Positions 47,888 through 60,241 of a stretch of 64,000 nt of DNA are shown here, one piece after another. The translations under genes and the position numbers were made by a program. Origin of the DNA: Lachnospiraceae bacterium MA2020 (GTDB lineage: Bacteria; Bacillota; Clostridia; Lachnospirales; Lachnospiraceae); NCBI GenBank assembly GCA_000746015.1, contig JQKK01000006.1, positions 62,001 through 126,000 of the forward strand, written 5' to 3'. The notes beneath the pieces were generated by a model. That model was not told the origin of the DNA, did no database searches, and saw only the letters and a program-made list of their open reading frames with translations. The number at the start of each line of letters is the position of its first letter. Position 1 is the first letter of the stretch.

Positions 47888-50014
47888 TCAGTCTTTCTTG
47901 TTAGAAAGTACCTTATCAGCAACGTTCTTTGGTACCTGCTCATACTTCTCGAAGAACATAGAGTAGTTACCACGTCCCTGAGTTCTTGAACGAAGGTCTG
48001 TAGCATATCCGAACATCTCAGAAAGTGGAACGAAAGCCTTAACCATCTTACCACCACCGATATCTTCAAATCCTTCTACACGACCACGACGAGAGTTAAG
48101 ATCGCCGATGATATCGCCCATGTACTCTTCTGGCATTGTTACTTCAACCTTCATGATAGGCTCAAGAAGAACTGCTCCACCCTTGTTCATAGCATCTTTC
48201 ATAGCCATAGAACCAGAGATGTGGAATGCCATTTCTGATGAATCGACTTCATGGTATGAACCATCATAACATGTAGCCTTAACACCAGTAACAGGGAATC
48301 CGCCAAGGATACCTGTCTTCATAGCCTCCTGGATACCTTCGTCTACTGCAGGAATATATTCCTTCGGAATAGCGCCTCCAACGACCTTATTCTCGAACTC
48401 GTATTCCTTCTCAGCGTTAACATCCATAGGCTCGAAGATAACCTTACAGTGACCGTACTGACCACGTCCACCAGACTGCTTAACATACTTAGACTCGATA
48501 TCAACCTTCTTAGTGATAGCTTCCTTGTATGCAACCTGAGGAGCACCAACGTTAGCTTCTACGTTGAACTCACGAAGAAGTCTGTCAACGATGATCTCAA
48601 GGTGAAGCTCACCCATACCAGCGATGATTGTCTGACCTGTCTCCTCGTTTGTGTGTGCACGGAATGTAGGATCTTCTTCTGCGAGCTTAGCAAGTGCCTG
48701 ACCAAGCTTATCCTGGCCAGCCTTTGTCTTAGGCTCGATAGCAAGCTCGATAACTGGCTCTGGGAACTCCATAGACTCAAGGATAACCGGATGCTGCTCG
48801 TCACAGATTGTGTCACCTGTTGTAGTAAGCTTAAATCCTACTGCTGCAGCGATATCACCTGAGTAAACCTTATCAAGCTCGTTTCTCTTGTTGGCATGCA
48901 TCTGAAGAATACGGCCTACACGCTCTTTCTTACCCTTTGTAGAGTTAAGAACGTATGAACCTGAATTAAGCATACCAGAGTATACACGGAAGTATGCAAG
49001 CTTTCCTACGAATGGATCAGTCATGATCTTGAATGCAAGAGCTGCGAATGGAGCATCATCTGATGAAGGTACAGTAAGTGCATTACCCTCAAGATCTGTT
49101 CCCTCAGCATCTGGAATGTCTGTAGGAGCTGGCATGTACTCGATAACACCATCAAGGAGCTTCTGTACACCCTTATTCTTATAAGCTGAACCTGCAAATA
49201 CAGGTACTGCTGTATTATCAATTGTAGCCTTTCTGAGAGCCTTCTTCATCTCATCGATTGATGGAATCTTATCCTCAAGATACTGCTCCATGAGGTCATC
49301 ATCAAGCTCGCAGATTTTCTCAATTGTCTCTGCTCTGTAAAGCTCAACTTCATCCTTCATATCATCAGGGATGTCCTTGATCTCTACATCTGTTCCCTGT
49401 GCATCATCATAATAGAATGCCTTGTTCTCAAGTACATCAACGATGCCGACAAAGTTTTCCTCTTTGCCGATAGGGAGTGTCATGATAATTGCGTTTGCAC
49501 CAAGACGATTTCTGATCTGATCTACTGTACCGTAGAAATCAGCACCAAGGGTATCCATCTTATTAACGAATGCCATTCTTGGTACCTTGAAACCGTCCGC
49601 CTGACGCCAAACGTTCTCTGACTGTGGCTCAACACCACTCTTAGCTGCAAATACGCCTACAGCACCATCAAGTACACGAAGTGAACGCTCAACCTCTACT
49701 GTGAAGTCAACGTGTCCTGGTGTATCAATGATGTTGATACGGTGCTCAAGAGCACCCTTCTTTGGCTTAGCATCTTCTTCCAATGTCCAGTGACAAGTTG
49801 TAGCAGCAGATGTGATGGTAATACCTCTTTCCTGCTCCTGAGCCATCCAGTCCATTGTAGCTGTACCATCATGAGTTTCACCAATCTTATAGTTTACACC
49901 GGTGTAGAAAAGAATACGCTCTGTAAGTGTAGTCTTTCCTGCATCGATGTGCGCCATAATACCAATGTTTCTGGTTCTCTCAAGAGGGTACTCTCTTCCT
50001 TTATCGTTACTCAA
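47888..50014 (-). CDS. fusA: Elongation factor G
   Basis: A 708-residue translocation GTPase. [36 protein letters not shown] (core [16 protein letters not shown]) gives the P-loop, [14 protein letters not shown] the switch I region, DTPGHVDF G3 and [11 protein letters not shown]4. Domains II-V follow, including the domain IV loop [15 protein letters not shown] and a C-terminal [19 protein letters not shown]. It is the canonical str-operon copy: rpsL-rpsG-fusA-tuf in order. RBS AAGGAGGAAAATTCC precedes the ATG. Confidence 0.98.
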   Translation of the reverse strand: MSNDKGREYPLERTRNIGIMAHIDAGKTTLTERILFYTGVNYKIGETHDGTATMDWMAQEQERGITITSAATTCHWTLEEDAKPKKGALEHRINIIDTPGHVDFTVEVERSLRVLDGAVGVFAAKSGVEPQSENVWRQADGFKVPRMAFVNKMDTLGADFYGTVDQIRNRLGANAIIMTLPIGKEENFVGIVDVLENKAFYYDDAQGTDVEIKDIPDDMKDEVELYRAETIEKICELDDDLMEQYLEDKIPSIDEMKKALRKATIDNTAVPVFAGSAYKNKGVQKLLDGVIEYMPAPTDIPDAEGTDLEGNALTVPSSDDAPFAALAFKIMTDPFVGKLAYFRVYSGMLNSGSYVLNSTKGKKERVGRILQMHANKRNELDKVYSGDIAAAVGFKLTTTGDTICDEQHPVILESMEFPEPVIELAIEPKTKAGQDKLGQALAKLAEEDPTFRAHTNEETGQTIIAGMGELHLEIIVDRLLREFNVEANVGAPQVAYKEAITKKVDIESKYVKQSGGRGQYGHCKVIFEPMDVNAEKEYEFENKVVGGAIPKEYIPAVDEGIQEAMKTGILGGFPVTGVKATCYDGSYHEVDSSEMAFHISGSMAMKDAMNKGGAVLLEPIMKVEVTMPEEYMGDIIGDLNSRRGRVEGFEDIGGGKMVKAFVPLSEMFGYATDLRSRTQGRGNYSMFFEKYEQVPKNVADKVLSNKKD

Positions 50015-50054
50015 GGAATTTTCCTCCTTAACATTTCAGAAAACAACAGGTTAA

Positions 50055-50525
50055 TTAGAAGCGATAGTGAGCAAAAGCCTTGTTTGCCTCTGCCATCTTG
50101 TGCATATCTTCCTTACGCTTTACAGCTGAACCTGTATTGTTTGATGCATCAAGAATCTCATTAGCAAGTCTGTCGATCATTGTCTTTTCTGATCTCTGTC
50201 TTGAGTACATTGTAAGCCAACGAAGACCGAGAGCCTGACGTCTGTCAGGTCTAACCTCGATAGGTACCTGATATGTAGCACCGCCGATACGTCTTGCCTT
50301 AACTTCTAATGCTGGCATGATGTTGTTCATAGCTGCCTCGAATACTTCAAGTGCAGGCTTGCCAGCCTTCTCTTCAACCTTTGCAAATGCACCATATACA
50401 ATCTTCTGTGCGATACCCTTCTTGCCATCAAGCATGATGTTGTTGACAAGCTTGGTTACCACTTTACTATTGTACATAGGATCTGCAAGGACGTCTCTTT
50501 TAACAATATGTCCTTTACGTGGCAC
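50055..50525 (-). CDS. rpsG: 30S ribosomal protein S7
   Basis: A 156-residue S7, the primary assembly protein of the 30S head. [28 protein letters not shown] (core [14 protein letters not shown]) and [24 protein letters not shown] (core [19 protein letters not shown]) are diagnostic, and the end reads [14 protein letters not shown]. The start is GTG with a good ribosome site (AGGAGGGAAGAAAC). It lies 40 bases before fusA. Confidence 0.98.
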   Translation of the reverse strand: MPRKGHIVKRDVLADPMYNSKVVTKLVNNIMLDGKKGIAQKIVYGAFAKVEEKAGKPALEVFEAAMNNIMPALEVKARRIGGATYQVPIEVRPDRRQALGLRWLTMYSRQRSEKTMIDRLANEILDASNNTGSAVKRKEDMHKMAEANKAFAHYRF

Positions 50526-50644
50526 GTTTCTTCCCTCCTAAATTTGAGTCATGTGGCTCAACGGTACTCACGAGTCCTAAAAATCGTGTTCGTGCTGTCT
50601 ATAATAATGAAACTATATCCAACACTACCGTATGATCCGTGTTA

Positions 50645-51067
50645 TTACTTCTTTGCAGCCTTTGGTCTCTTAGCACCGTACTTAGAACGAGCCTGCATTC
50701 TGTTGGCAACACCTGCTGTATCAAGTGTACCGCGGATGATGTGGTATCTTGTACCAGGAAGATCCTTTACACGGCCGCCACGAATCAGAACAACGCTGTG
50801 CTCCTGAAGGTTATGTCCCTCACCTGGAATGTAGCTTGTAACTTCGATTCCGTTTGAAAGACGTACACGGGCAATCTTTCTAAGCGCTGAGTTAGGCTTC
50901 TTAGGAGTTGCAGTCTTAACAGCAGTACAAACACCACGCTTCTGTGGAGAAAGTGTGTTTGTAGCCTTCTTCTGTAATGAATTGAATCCCTTCTGAAGTG
51001 CAGGGGACTTTGATTTCTTTACAGCTGTCTGCCTACCCTTTTTAACTAACTGGTTAAATGTTGGCAT
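50645..51067 (-). CDS. rpsL: 30S ribosomal protein S12
   Basis: A 140-residue S12 of the decoding centre. The region [22 protein letters not shown] contains the streptomycin-sensitive wild-type lysine (PKKPNS), and [28 protein letters not shown] (core [15 protein letters not shown]) contains the second conserved site. It begins the str operon, with promoter and leader hairpin upstream, about 115 bases after rpoC. Confidence 0.98.
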   Translation of the reverse strand: MPTFNQLVKKGRQTAVKKSKSPALQKGFNSLQKKATNTLSPQKRGVCTAVKTATPKKPNSALRKIARVRLSNGIEVTSYIPGEGHNLQEHSVVLIRGGRVKDLPGTRYHIIRGTLDTAGVANRMQARSKYGAKRPKAAKK

Positions 51068-51096
51068 TCAGTTTCACCTCTTTCTTTTAAAATTTA

Positions 51097-51134
51097 TTTT
51101 AGCGTGCATCTATTACTGTGACGCACGCTAAAAT
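51097..51134. repeat. Leader hairpin upstream of rpsL
   Basis: TTTTAGCGTGC / GCACGCTAAAA, 11 perfect base pairs around a 16-base loop, at the expected transcription start of rpsL. No T-run follows, so it is probably a leader structure rather than an rpoC terminator. Confidence 0.7.
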
Positions 51135-51135
51135 A

Positions 51136-51164
51136 GTATAGAACACTTATTTTTTTATGTCAAG
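51136..51164 (-). promoter_or_regulatory. rpsL operon promoter
   Basis: On the minus strand TTGACA (51159-51164), a 17-base spacer and TATACT (51136-51141), between rpoC and rpsL. Confidence 0.85.
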
Positions 51165-51181
51165 AAAAATTTTATAAACTT

Positions 51182-54100
51182 TTATTCATCAATGCTGTCA
51201 GCTTCTACAACATCATCAACATCGATAAATTCGTCATCTTCCTGAAGCTCAAGCTCTGCATCTGTAGAAAGACGGATATCTCTATAACGTCTCATACCTG
51301 TACCTGCAGGGATAAGCTTACCGATGATAACATTTTCCTTAAGTCCTACAAGATTATCAACCTTACCCTTGATAGCTGCATCAGTAAGAACCTTTGTTGT
51401 CTCCTGGAATGATGCTGCTGAAAGGAATGAATCTGTAGCAAGTGAAGCCTTTGTGATACCTAAAATGATATTCTCACAAGTTGCAAGCTTCTTACCTTCA
51501 GCTTCAAGTTTCTCATTGACATCATCAAAGTCAAGGATATCCATTCTTGTACCAGGAAGAAGATCTGAATCACCAGCATCCTCAATCTCAACCTTCTTAA
51601 GCATCTGATGAACGATAACCTCGATGTGCTTATCGTTGATCTCAACACCCTGAAGACGATATACACGCTGTACTTCCTTAAGAAGATAATCCTGAACAGC
51701 TCTAAGTCCCTTGATCTTCATAAGATCGTGTGGGTTGATAGAACCTTCTGTGATCTCATCACCGGCCTCAATGTTTGTGCCATCTATAGCCTTGATTCTT
51801 GATCCGTAAGGGATAAGATAAGCCTTAGACTCACCAGTTCCCTCATTTGTTACGATTACTTCTCTCTTCTTCTTTGTATCACGAACTTCAACCTTACCGC
51901 CAAACTCAGCAATGATAGCAAGTCCCTTTGGCTTACGAGCCTCGAAAAGCTCCTCTACTCTAGGAAGACCCTGTGTGATATCAGAACCAGCGACACCACC
52001 TGTATGGAATGTTCTCATTGTAAGCTGTGTACCAGGCTCACCGATTGACTGAGCAGCGATGATACCAACTGTCTCACCGACCTGAACAGCTTCACCTGTT
52101 GCCATGTTTGCACCATAACACTTAGCGCATACACCATTCTTGCAACGGCATGTAAGAACTGTTCTGATCTTAAGCTCTGTTATAGGCTGGCCATTCTTAA
52201 CACCCTTGGTAACGATCAAATGAGCTCTTCTAGGAGTGATCATCTGGTTATTTCCAACGATCTTATTGTCATCCTTATCATAGACATCCTCACAAGAGTA
52301 TCTGCCTGTGATACGTGACTCGAGATCCTCGATTTCTTCCTTACCATCCATGAATGCTGTAACTACCATTCCCGGAAGCTCTCTGCCTGTACCTTCTACA
52401 CAGTCAGCTTCACGAATAATGAGCTCCTGTGAAACGTCAACCATTCGACGTGTAAGGTATCCTGAATCGGCTGTTCTAAGAGCTGTATCAGAAAGTCCCT
52501 TTCTTGCACCGTGAGCACTCATGAAGTACTCAAGTACGTTAAGACCTTCACGGAAGTTTGACTTGATAGGAAGCTCGATAGTGTGACCTGTTGTATCAGC
52601 CATAAGTCCACGCATACCTGCAAGCTGCTTGATCTGCTTTTCAGAACCACGGGCTCCGGAGTCAGCCATCATGTAAATATTATTATACTTATCAAGGCCA
52701 TCAAGAAGGTCTCTGGTAAGCTGATCATCCATCTTCTTCCAGGTCTCGATTACCTCGTTGTAACGCTCTTCATCAGTGATAAGTCCACGCTTGTAGTTTC
52801 TTGTAATACGGTCAACAGTATTCTGTGCACCTTCGATAAGATCCTGCTTTGAAGCCGGAACTGTCATATCTGAGATAGAAACACTCATAGATGCGATTGT
52901 TGAATAGTGATAACCCATAGCCTTGATCTCATCAAGTGCCTCAGCAGTTTTAATTGCACCGTGGTTATTTATAATAGCAACAATTATCTTTTTAAGCTGC
53001 TTCTTACCTACAAGGAAGTTAACTTCAAGGTCAAGCTCACGTCCTTCTTTAGTACGATCAACAAATCCAAGATCCTGTGGAAGCTTCTCATTGAAAAGAA
53101 GTCGTCCAAGAGTAACTCTTCTATCTTCTTTTACGTTATCCTCATCCTTAGGGCTAGCATCAGCACCAAGTACTGCAGACATCATCTTACCGTTTACTTC
53201 GCGCTCAACACGAACCTTGATGATAGACTGAAGTGTGATAACGTGGTTAACGTAAGCCATTATAGCTTCAGAAATATTCTTGAAATACTTTCCTTCGCCA
53301 GGCTCACCTTCTCTTGCCTGTGTAAGATAGTAGATACCAAGTATCATATCCTGTGTAGGAACTGTAACAGGACCACCATCAGAAGGCTTCAAAAGGTTAT
53401 TTGGTGAAAGCATGAGGAAACGGCACTCTGCCTGAGCCTCAACAGAAAGTGGAAGATGGACAGCCATCTGGTCTCCGTCGAAGTCAGCGTTAAACGCAGT
53501 ACATGCAAGTGGGTGAAGCTTGATAGCCTTACCTTCTACAAGTACAGGCTCAAATGCCTGAATTCCAAGTCTGTGAAGCGTAGGAGCACGGTTAAGCATA
53601 ACAGGATGCTCCTTGATTACGTCCTCAAGTACATCCCAAACGGCTGGCTCGAGGCGCTCTACCATCTTCTTAGCATTCTTGATATTATGTGATGTTCCGT
53701 TAGCAACGAGCTCTTTCATAACGAAAGGCTTGAAAAGCTCGATAGCCATTTCCTTTGGAAGACCACACTGCCATATCTTAAGCTCTGGTCCTACTACGAT
53801 AACTGAACGTCCTGAGTAGTCAACACGCTTACCAAGAAGGTTCTGACGGAAACGACCGTTCTTACCCTTAAGCATGTCTGAAAGTGACTTAAGTGCACGG
53901 CTGCCTGGTCCAGTTACAGGACGTCCACGACGTCCATTATCTATAAGTGCATCAACAGCTTCCTGAAGCATTCTCTTTTCGTTACGAACGATAATGTCAG
54001 GTGCTCCGAGCTCAAGGAGTCTCTGAAGACGGTTATTTCTGTTGATGATTCTTCTATAAAGATCATTAAGATCTGATGTAGCGAATCTACCACCATCAAG

Positions 54101-54859
54101 CTGTACCATAGGACGAAGATCTGGTGGGATTACAGGTACACAGTCAAGGATCATCCATGATGGCTTATTTCCTGACTCACGGAAAGCCTCAACAACATCA
54201 AGTCTCTTGATGATTCTTGCTCTCTTCTGACCTGAAGCATTCTCAAGTTCACTTCTGAGCTCTTCTGACTCTTTCTCAAGATTTACCTGCTCAAGAAGTT
54301 CCTTAACAGCCTCAGCGCCCATTCCTACGCGGAATGACTTGTAACCATACTGCTCAACTGCATCCTGATATTCTTTCTCAGAAAGAATCTGCTTGTAAAC
54401 AAGATCAGTATTCATTGGATCAAGAACTATATAAGATGCAAAATAGAGAACCTTTTCAAGTACGCGAGGTGAAAGGTCAAGGATAAGTCCCATACGGCTT
54501 GGGATGCCCTTGAAGTACCAAATATGCGATACTGGAGCAGCAAGCTCGATATGACCCATTCTCTCACGTCTTACAGAAGACTTTGTTACTTCTACACCAC
54601 AACGGTCACAAACAACACCCTTGTAGCGAATCTTCTTATATTTACCGCAGTGACATTCCCAGTCTTTGCTTGGTCCAAAAATCTTCTCACAGAAAAGTCC
54701 ATCCTTCTCAGGCTTCAAAGTTCTGTAGTTGATCGTCTCAGGCTTTTGTACCTCACCATGTGACCACTCCCTGATCTTCTCAGGTGATGCCAAACCTATA
54801 CGGATCGCATCAAAAGTCAGTGGCTGATAGGTCTCAGACTGTTTATTCATCTCTGGCAT
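51182..54859 (-). CDS. rpoC: RNA polymerase subunit beta'
   Basis: The 1225-residue beta' subunit. The N-terminal zinc site [20 protein letters not shown] is intact near residue 70. The catalytic loop reads [18 protein letters not shown], with the three magnesium-binding Asp, near residue 460. A second zinc-binding cluster [13 protein letters not shown] is near 875, just before [20 protein letters not shown] (trigger/bridge region). The protein ends with an acidic tail. It follows rpoB after 93 bases. All motifs are standard. Confidence 0.98.
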   Translation of the reverse strand: MPEMNKQSETYQPLTFDAIRIGLASPEKIREWSHGEVQKPETINYRTLKPEKDGLFCEKIFGPSKDWECHCGKYKKIRYKGVVCDRCGVEVTKSSVRRERMGHIELAAPVSHIWYFKGIPSRMGLILDLSPRVLEKVLYFASYIVLDPMNTDLVYKQILSEKEYQDAVEQYGYKSFRVGMGAEAVKELLEQVNLEKESEELRSELENASGQKRARIIKRLDVVEAFRESGNKPSWMILDCVPVIPPDLRPMVQLDGGRFATSDLNDLYRRIINRNNRLQRLLELGAPDIIVRNEKRMLQEAVDALIDNGRRGRPVTGPGSRALKSLSDMLKGKNGRFRQNLLGKRVDYSGRSVIVVGPELKIWQCGLPKEMAIELFKPFVMKELVANGTSHNIKNAKKMVERLEPAVWDVLEDVIKEHPVMLNRAPTLHRLGIQAFEPVLVEGKAIKLHPLACTAFNADFDGDQMAVHLPLSVEAQAECRFLMLSPNNLLKPSDGGPVTVPTQDMILGIYYLTQAREGEPGEGKYFKNISEAIMAYVNHVITLQSIIKVRVEREVNGKMMSAVLGADASPKDEDNVKEDRRVTLGRLLFNEKLPQDLGFVDRTKEGRELDLEVNFLVGKKQLKKIIVAIINNHGAIKTAEALDEIKAMGYHYSTIASMSVSISDMTVPASKQDLIEGAQNTVDRITRNYKRGLITDEERYNEVIETWKKMDDQLTRDLLDGLDKYNNIYMMADSGARGSEKQIKQLAGMRGLMADTTGHTIELPIKSNFREGLNVLEYFMSAHGARKGLSDTALRTADSGYLTRRMVDVSQELIIREADCVEGTGRELPGMVVTAFMDGKEEIEDLESRITGRYSCEDVYDKDDNKIVGNNQMITPRRAHLIVTKGVKNGQPITELKIRTVLTCRCKNGVCAKCYGANMATGEAVQVGETVGIIAAQSIGEPGTQLTMRTFHTGGVAGSDITQGLPRVEELFEARKPKGLAIIAEFGGKVEVRDTKKKREVIVTNEGTGESKAYLIPYGSRIKAIDGTNIEAGDEITEGSINPHDLMKIKGLRAVQDYLLKEVQRVYRLQGVEINDKHIEVIVHQMLKKVEIEDAGDSDLLPGTRMDILDFDDVNEKLEAEGKKLATCENIILGITKASLATDSFLSAASFQETTKVLTDAAIKGKVDNLVGLKENVIIGKLIPAGTGMRRYRDIRLSTDAELELQEDDEFIDVDDVVEADSIDE

Positions 54860-54952
54860 GTATTATTCCTTTCTTATAACCGCCCACAGTATACCACTGT
54901 GAGCAGTTATCTTTGTTTTTACAAACATTCAACAGTTACAGAATAGATGATA

Positions 54953-57900
54953 TTACTGCTCGATAGGATCAAACTCGTCTATCTCAGCTCCGTCATTCTC
55001 ATAATCATCCTCCATAGGATAATCATCAGAATCCTCTACATCAACTAATTCTCCATCTGCATTATGCTCTTTTATCTGATAGCCCTGGCTCTGATAATTC
55101 TCGTTCTGTCTGATATCTCTCTCATCATTGAGGATTGAACGCATATCAGTATCGCCATAGTCAACGTTCTCAGCTATCTCAACTTCACTTCCGTCCTCCT
55201 TGAGAACTCTCATATCGAGACCAAGAGACTGAAGCTCCTTAAGAAGTACCTTGAATGACTCAGGTACACCTGGCTCAGGGATATTCTCACCCTTGATGAT
55301 AGCTTCATAAGTCTTAACACGTCCGATAACATCATCAGACTTAACTGTAAGTACTTCCTGAAGTGTATAAGCTGCACCATAAGCCTCAAGAGCCCAAACT
55401 TCCATTTCTCCGAAACGCTGTCCGCCGAACTGAGCCTTACCACCGAGTGGCTGCTGTGTAACGAGTGAGTAAGGACCTGTTGAACGTGCATGGATCTTAT
55501 CATCAACAAGGTGGTGGAGCTTAAGGTAGTGCATGTGTCCTACTGTAACCATTGAGTCGAAATACTCACCGGTACGTCCGTCACGAAGTCTTACCTTACC
55601 ATCACGGTTGATCTTAACACCCTTCCAAAGAGCTCTGTGTGCTCTGTTGTCTGAGAGATACTGCATTACTTCAGGACGAAGGAGATCCTTATACTTCTCG
55701 TAGAACTCCTCCCACTCTGTATTTACATAATCATCAGCAAGCTCAAGCATATCCTCGATATCTGTCTCGTTAGCACCATCAAATACAGGTGTTGCAATAT
55801 TGAAGCCAAGAGCCTCAGCAGCAAGAGAAAGGTGAATCTCAAGGACCTGTCCAATGTTCATTCGAGAAGGCACGCCAAGTGGGTTAAGAACGATATCAAG
55901 AGGTCTTCCGTTTGGAAGATATGGCATATCCTCTACAGGGAGTACACGTGAAACTACACCCTTGTTACCGTGACGACCAGCCATCTTATCGCCGACCTGG
56001 ATCTTACGCTTCTGAGCAATATATATACGAACTGCTTCATTTACTCCTGGTGGAAGCTCATCGCCTGCCTCACGAGTAAATACCTTAGTATCAACAATTA
56101 TTCCATACTCACCGTGTGGAACCTTAAGTGAAGTATCACGTACTTCATGAGCCTTCTCACCAAAGATAGCTCTAAGGAGTCTCTCTTCAGCTGTAAGCTC
56201 TGTCTCTCCCTTAGGAGTAACCTTACCTACAAGGATATCACCCGCACGAACCTCAGCACCAACACGAATGATTCCGCGCTCGTCAAGGTCTTTAAGAGCA
56301 TCCTCACCTACACCTGGGATATCACGAGTGATTTCTTCAGGTCCAAGCTTTGTCTCACGAGCCTCTGACTCATACTCCTCCATATGGATAGAAGTATATA
56401 CGTCACGCTGTACAAGTCTCTCTGAAAGGAGAACAGCATCCTCGTAGTTGTAACCTTCCCATGTCATGAATCCAATAAGAGGATTCTTACCAAGTGAAAG
56501 CTCACCATTCTGTGTAGACGGACCGTCTGCGATAACCTGTCCTGCCTCAACGTGATCACCCTTAAATACGATAGGTCTCTGATTGTAGCAGTTTGACTGG
56601 TTAGAACGCATGAACTTGATAAGGTGATACTCATCCTTAGTTCCGTCGTCATTATCCATAAGGATACGATTTGACTCTGAACGTGTGATAGTACCTGACT
56701 TTCTTGCAACTACGCAGTCACCTGAGTCAACTGCAGCAGTATGCTCCATGCCGGTACCTACAGCAGGTGCCTCAGTAACAAGAAGCGGAACTGCCTGACG
56801 CTGCATGTTAGATCCCATGAGCGCACGTGTAGGGTCATCGTTCTGAAGGAATGGTACAAGTGTTGTAGCGATAGAGAATACCTGACGTGGTGATACGTCC
56901 ATGTACTCGAATGTGCTTCTCTCCCACTCCTGTGTCTGGTCTCTGAAACGTCCAGAAACCATTTTATTTACAAAGTGTCCTTCTTCATCAAGTTTCTCAG
57001 AGGCCTGAGCTACGTGATAGTTATCCTCTTCGTCTGCTGTCATATAAACAACATCATCTGTTACACGAGGATTTTCAGGATCGCTGTGATCAACAATTCT
57101 ATAAGGTGACTCAACAAAGCCATACTCATTAATACGTGCGAAGCAGGCAAGTGAGTTGATAAGTCCGATGTTAGGTCCTTCAGGTGTCTCTACAGGACAC
57201 ATACGTCCATAGTGCGAATAATGGATATCGCGGACCTCCATGCCTGCACGGTCACGTGAAAGTCCACCAGGACCAAGGGCTGAAAGACGTCTCTTATGTG
57301 TAAGCTCTGAAAGAGGGTTGTTCTGATCCATGAACTGTGAAAGCTGTGATGAACCAAAGAACTCCTTAACAGCAGCTGTAACTGGCTTAATGTTGATAAG
57401 CGCCTGTGGTGTGATTGTAGTAATATCCTGAGTTGTCATACGCTCACGTACAACTCTCTCAAGTCTTGAAAGACCAATCCTGTACTGGTTCTGCAAAAGC
57501 TCACCAACCGCTCTTATACGACGGTTTCCAAGGTGGTCGATATCATCCTTATTACCAATCTTGTACTCAAGGTGCATATTATAGTTGATAGACGCAAAAA
57601 TATCGTCCTTTGTAATGTGCTTAGGTATAAGCTCTGTAGCATGCTTACGAACAGCACTGAGAAGATCCTCAGGAGTCTCAGCCTCATCAAGAAGTCTTGA
57701 GAGAACCGGATAGTATACGAGCTCATTGATGCCGTAGTCCTCAGCTGTCTCTCCTTCTGGGAACTCAATATAGTGAGCAATGTCAACCATCATGCTTGAA
57801 AGCACTTTGACATTTCTCTCCTCTGTCTGGATCATTACATAAGGTACTGCACAGTTCTGAATCTCATTTGCAAGTGCTCTTGTAACTGTAGCTCCTGCAA

Positions 57901-58849
57901 CAGCCTGAACACCATCAAACTCAACAACTTCACCAGTTGAAGGATCGATAACGTCCTCAGCGAGTACCTGACCTGAAATACGATTCTTAAGCGCAAGCTT
58001 CTTATTGAACTTATAACGTCCAACCTTTGCAAGATCATAACGTCTTGAATCAAAGAACATTCCCTCGATGAGTGAACGTGCACTTTCCTCAGCAAGAGGC
58101 TCACCTGGACGAATCTTCTTATAAAGCTCAAGAAGACCCTGTACTGAATTTTCAGATGTATCCTTTGAGAAAGATGCTACGATCTTTGGCTCTTCACCAA
58201 AGTAGTTAAGAATCTCCTCATTTGAGCCAATACCAAGTGCTCTGATAAGTACTGTGATAGGTACCTTTCTTGTCCTGTCTACACGAACATAGAAAACATC
58301 GTTCGCATCTGTCTCATACTCAAGCCATGCTCCACGGTTAGGGATTACAGTACATGAGAAGAGCTCTTTACCAAGCTTATCGTGATCTATACCATAGTAG
58401 ATGCCGGGTGAACGAACTAACTGGCTGACGATTACACGCTCTGCTCCATTGATAACAAACGTACCTGTGTCTGTCATGATAGGAAGATCACCCATGAAAA
58501 TCTCATGTTCCTTAATATCATTTTCCGGGTTTTCTGCATTGCGCAGTCGTACCTTTACTTTAAGAGGCGCAGCATATGTCGCGTCGCGGGCCTTGCACTC
58601 CTCGATGGAATACTTTGCCTCATCCTTACAAAACCTATAGTCGACAAAGTCCATGCTCAGATTTCCGCTGTAATCGGTTATCGGTGATATATCATCAAAT
58701 GCTTCCTTTAATCCTTCACTAATAAACCAATCGTAGGAAGACTTCTGAACGTCAATAAGATTAGGCATCTCAATAACATCCTTCTGTCTCTGGAAGCTCA
58801 TACGCATGCTCTTACCACTGAAAACCTGACGTATTCTGTTCTTTTCCAT
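54953..58849 (-). CDS. rpoB: RNA polymerase subunit beta
   Basis: The 1298-residue beta subunit. The rifampicin region reads [20 protein letters not shown] then [17 protein letters not shown], with wild-type Asp, His and Ser at the usual resistance positions. MKPVTPKGE-like [33 protein letters not shown] and [30 protein letters not shown] (core [19 protein letters not shown]) are diagnostic. It carries an acidic C-terminal extension of about 60 residues ([20 protein letters not shown]), common in Clostridia. Its promoter lies in the gap to rplL. Confidence 0.98.
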   Translation of the reverse strand: MEKNRIRQVFSGKSMRMSFQRQKDVIEMPNLIDVQKSSYDWFISEGLKEAFDDISPITDYSGNLSMDFVDYRFCKDEAKYSIEECKARDATYAAPLKVKVRLRNAENPENDIKEHEIFMGDLPIMTDTGTFVINGAERVIVSQLVRSPGIYYGIDHDKLGKELFSCTVIPNRGAWLEYETDANDVFYVRVDRTRKVPITVLIRALGIGSNEEILNYFGEEPKIVASFSKDTSENSVQGLLELYKKIRPGEPLAEESARSLIEGMFFDSRRYDLAKVGRYKFNKKLALKNRISGQVLAEDVIDPSTGEVVEFDGVQAVAGATVTRALANEIQNCAVPYVMIQTEERNVKVLSSMMVDIAHYIEFPEGETAEDYGINELVYYPVLSRLLDEAETPEDLLSAVRKHATELIPKHITKDDIFASINYNMHLEYKIGNKDDIDHLGNRRIRAVGELLQNQYRIGLSRLERVVRERMTTQDITTITPQALINIKPVTAAVKEFFGSSQLSQFMDQNNPLSELTHKRRLSALGPGGLSRDRAGMEVRDIHYSHYGRMCPVETPEGPNIGLINSLACFARINEYGFVESPYRIVDHSDPENPRVTDDVVYMTADEEDNYHVAQASEKLDEEGHFVNKMVSGRFRDQTQEWERSTFEYMDVSPRQVFSIATTLVPFLQNDDPTRALMGSNMQRQAVPLLVTEAPAVGTGMEHTAAVDSGDCVVARKSGTITRSESNRILMDNDDGTKDEYHLIKFMRSNQSNCYNQRPIVFKGDHVEAGQVIADGPSTQNGELSLGKNPLIGFMTWEGYNYEDAVLLSERLVQRDVYTSIHMEEYESEARETKLGPEEITRDIPGVGEDALKDLDERGIIRVGAEVRAGDILVGKVTPKGETELTAEERLLRAIFGEKAHEVRDTSLKVPHGEYGIIVDTKVFTREAGDELPPGVNEAVRIYIAQKRKIQVGDKMAGRHGNKGVVSRVLPVEDMPYLPNGRPLDIVLNPLGVPSRMNIGQVLEIHLSLAAEALGFNIATPVFDGANETDIEDMLELADDYVNTEWEEFYEKYKDLLRPEVMQYLSDNRAHRALWKGVKINRDGKVRLRDGRTGEYFDSMVTVGHMHYLKLHHLVDDKIHARSTGPYSLVTQQPLGGKAQFGGQRFGEMEVWALEAYGAAYTLQEVLTVKSDDVIGRVKTYEAIIKGENIPEPGVPESFKVLLKELQSLGLDMRVLKEDGSEVEIAENVDYGDTDMRSILNDERDIRQNENYQSQGYQIKEHNADGELVDVEDSDDYPMEDDYENDGAEIDEFDPIEQ

Positions 58850-58951
58850 TAACGTTTCACCCCGTTCTTCAAAATTAACTACGTGTGACTCATGGTAAAA
58901 TTGTTATAAAAGGGCGCAAAAAGCCCATGTCACCATGATAAAGCATTCTAC

Positions 58952-58980
58952 ATGATAACACAGGCTGATTACAATGTCAA
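58952..58980 (-). promoter_or_regulatory. rpoBC promoter
   Basis: On the minus strand a perfect TTGACA (58975-58980), 17-base spacer and TATCAT (58952-58957), leaving a leader of about 95 bases. rpoBC can thus be read separately from rplJL. Confidence 0.85.
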
Positions 58981-59019
58981 TATATTTTTTATTAAATTTC
59001 ATTTCTTACAAATAAGAAA

Positions 59020-59056
59020 TGAAAAATGCCTCATGACATGAGCCATGAAGCATTTT
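59020..59056 (-). terminator. Terminator between rplL and rpoB
   Basis: AAAATGC...GCATTTT with inner CTCATGA/TCATGGCT-like pairing around a short loop, followed on the minus strand by TTTTTC. It lies 23 bases after the rplL stop and may be partly read through. Confidence 0.8.
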
Positions 59057-59078
59057 ATTATATCCAATTAAGTTCGAA

Positions 59079-59447
59079 TTACTTAAGAGTGATCTTAGCA
59101 CCCTCAGCCTCGATCTTAGCCTTGATATCATCAGCAGTTGCCTTGTCAGCAGCTTCCTTGATGATCTTTGGAGCGTTGTCAACAACGTCCTTAGCTTCCT
59201 TAAGTCCGAGACCAGTTACCTCACGAACAACCTTGATAACCTTAACCTTGTTAGGACCTACTTCTGTAAGCTCTACGTCGAACTCTGTCTTCTCCTCAGC
59301 TGCTGCGCCTGCGCCAGCACCTGCTGCTGCAACTACAACGCCTGCTGCTGCAGATACGCCGAACTCTTCCTCACAAGCCTTTACAAGCTCGTTAAGCTCA
59401 AGAACTGATAAACCTTTAATAGCCTCAATGATTTCTGTGTTTGTCAT
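59079..59447 (-). CDS. rplL: 50S ribosomal protein L7/L12
   Basis: A 122-residue L7/L12 stalk protein. The N-terminal dimerisation helix ([25 protein letters not shown], core [15 protein letters not shown]), an Ala/Gly-rich hinge ([20 protein letters not shown]) and the globular domain ([30 protein letters not shown], core [17 protein letters not shown]) are all present. ATG at 59447 is preceded by GGAGGAAATCACA. It follows rplJ by 49 bases. Confidence 0.98.
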   Translation of the reverse strand: MTNTEIIEAIKGLSVLELNELVKACEEEFGVSAAAGVVVAAAGAGAGAAAEEKTEFDVELTEVGPNKVKVIKVVREVTGLGLKEAKDVVDNAPKIIKEAADKATADDIKAKIEAEGAKITLK

Positions 59448-59496
59448 TGTGATTTCCTCCATTTAATAATTTTACGAAATATTCAAATATAAACAA

Positions 59497-60018
59497 TTAA
59501 GCCTCAGCTGGTGCTTCCTCAGTTGCAGCGCCGTTATCCTGCTTTTCTGCAATCTGCTTGATAACACGAGCGAAGTTTGTAATAGGAGACTGCATGCTTC
59601 CAAGAAGTCTTGAGAGAAGTACCTCTCTTGATGGGATAGCAGAAAGCTCCTTTACGCCGTCGATGTCATAGAACTTACCTTCTACAACCGCGCCCTTTAC
59701 TTCAAGCTTGTCAGCCTTCTTAGCGAACTCGCAGATGATTCTTGCTGGTGCTGTTACGTCATCAGTAGCAAGTGCAAGTGCAGATGGTCCGTCTAAAAGC
59801 TGATCGAGCTGTGCGAAATCAGTGCCTTCGAACGCACGCTTCATCATTGTGTTCTTATAAACCTTATAAACAACACCTGCTTCACGAAGCTGCTTTCTAA
59901 GCTCTGTATCCTGCTCAACTGTAAGACCACGGTGGTCAACAAGGAGAGCTGCCTTGGCATCCTTAATCTTAGCTGAGATTTCTTCAACTATAGGTGCCTT
60001 GATTTCAACCTTTGCCAT
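59497..60018 (-). CDS. rplJ: 50S ribosomal protein L10
   Basis: A 173-residue L10 that anchors L7/L12 dimers to the ribosome. MAKVEIKAPIVEEISAKIKDA begins it; LLVDHRGLTVEQDTELRKQLREAGVVYKVYKNTMMKRA (core LVDHRGLTVEQDTELRKQLR) is the rRNA-binding part, and a C-terminal helix binds L12. ATG at 60018 follows AAGGAGGTAAACTGGAAC. It is preceded by a leader with terminator that L10 (with L12) normally binds to shut its own operon. rplK and rplA are not found upstream. Confidence 0.97.
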   Translation of the reverse strand: MAKVEIKAPIVEEISAKIKDAKAALLVDHRGLTVEQDTELRKQLREAGVVYKVYKNTMMKRAFEGTDFAQLDQLLDGPSALALATDDVTAPARIICEFAKKADKLEVKGAVVEGKFYDIDGVKELSAIPSREVLLSRLLGSMQSPITNFARVIKQIAEKQDNGAATEEAPAEA

Positions 60019-60027
60019 GTTCCAGTT

Positions 60028-60196
60028 TACCTCCTTACGAAATGATAGCCGAAAGTGGTAGATGAAAAAAAGCTCCACCACCGAAGTGATAGAGCTGTAA
60101 AAGTCAAAACTAACTTTCCTAAATCTCCTCGGCAGGCGTTATCAACTTATGCCTTTCGGCACCTGCTGTCTTCGGCCGGCTGTGTTTCCACAAACC
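60028..60196 (-). promoter_or_regulatory. L10 leader (autoregulatory RNA)
   Basis: On the minus strand the leader contains CCGAAGACAGCAGGTGCC, GAAAGGCATAAGTTGATAACG and CCTGCCGAGGAG (60127-60180). GCAGG/CCTGC pairs with a kinked internal GCCGAAAGGC stem-loop; this is the L10/L12 binding motif of the ribosomal L10 leader family. Downstream follows the attenuator hairpin. Binding of excess L10-L12 should favour termination before rplJ. Confidence 0.9.
60063..60096 (-). terminator. Attenuator terminator in the L10 leader
   Basis: An 11-bp stem, AGCTCTATCAC / GTGGTGGAGCT with some G-T pairs, closes a TTCG tetraloop (60082-60085) and is followed by TTTTTTTC on the minus strand. It stands 45 bases before the rplJ start. 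Confidence 0.92.
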
Positions 60197-60202
60197 TTTT
60201 GC

Positions 60203-60232
60203 ACTATATCACACCCCAAAGAGATTTGTCAA
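60203..60232 (-). promoter_or_regulatory. rplJL promoter
   Basis: On the minus strand TTGACA (60227-60232), an 18-base spacer and TATAGT (60203-60208). It lies right at the end of the upstream secreted-protein gene, whose stop is at 60242. Confidence 0.85.
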
Positions 60233-60241
60233 GCATTTTTA

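Noticed and set aside
52907-53407. Long open frames opposite rpoC, rpoB and fusA
   Set aside because: They are antisense shadows of highly biased coding sequence, with no ribosome sites or domain signals.
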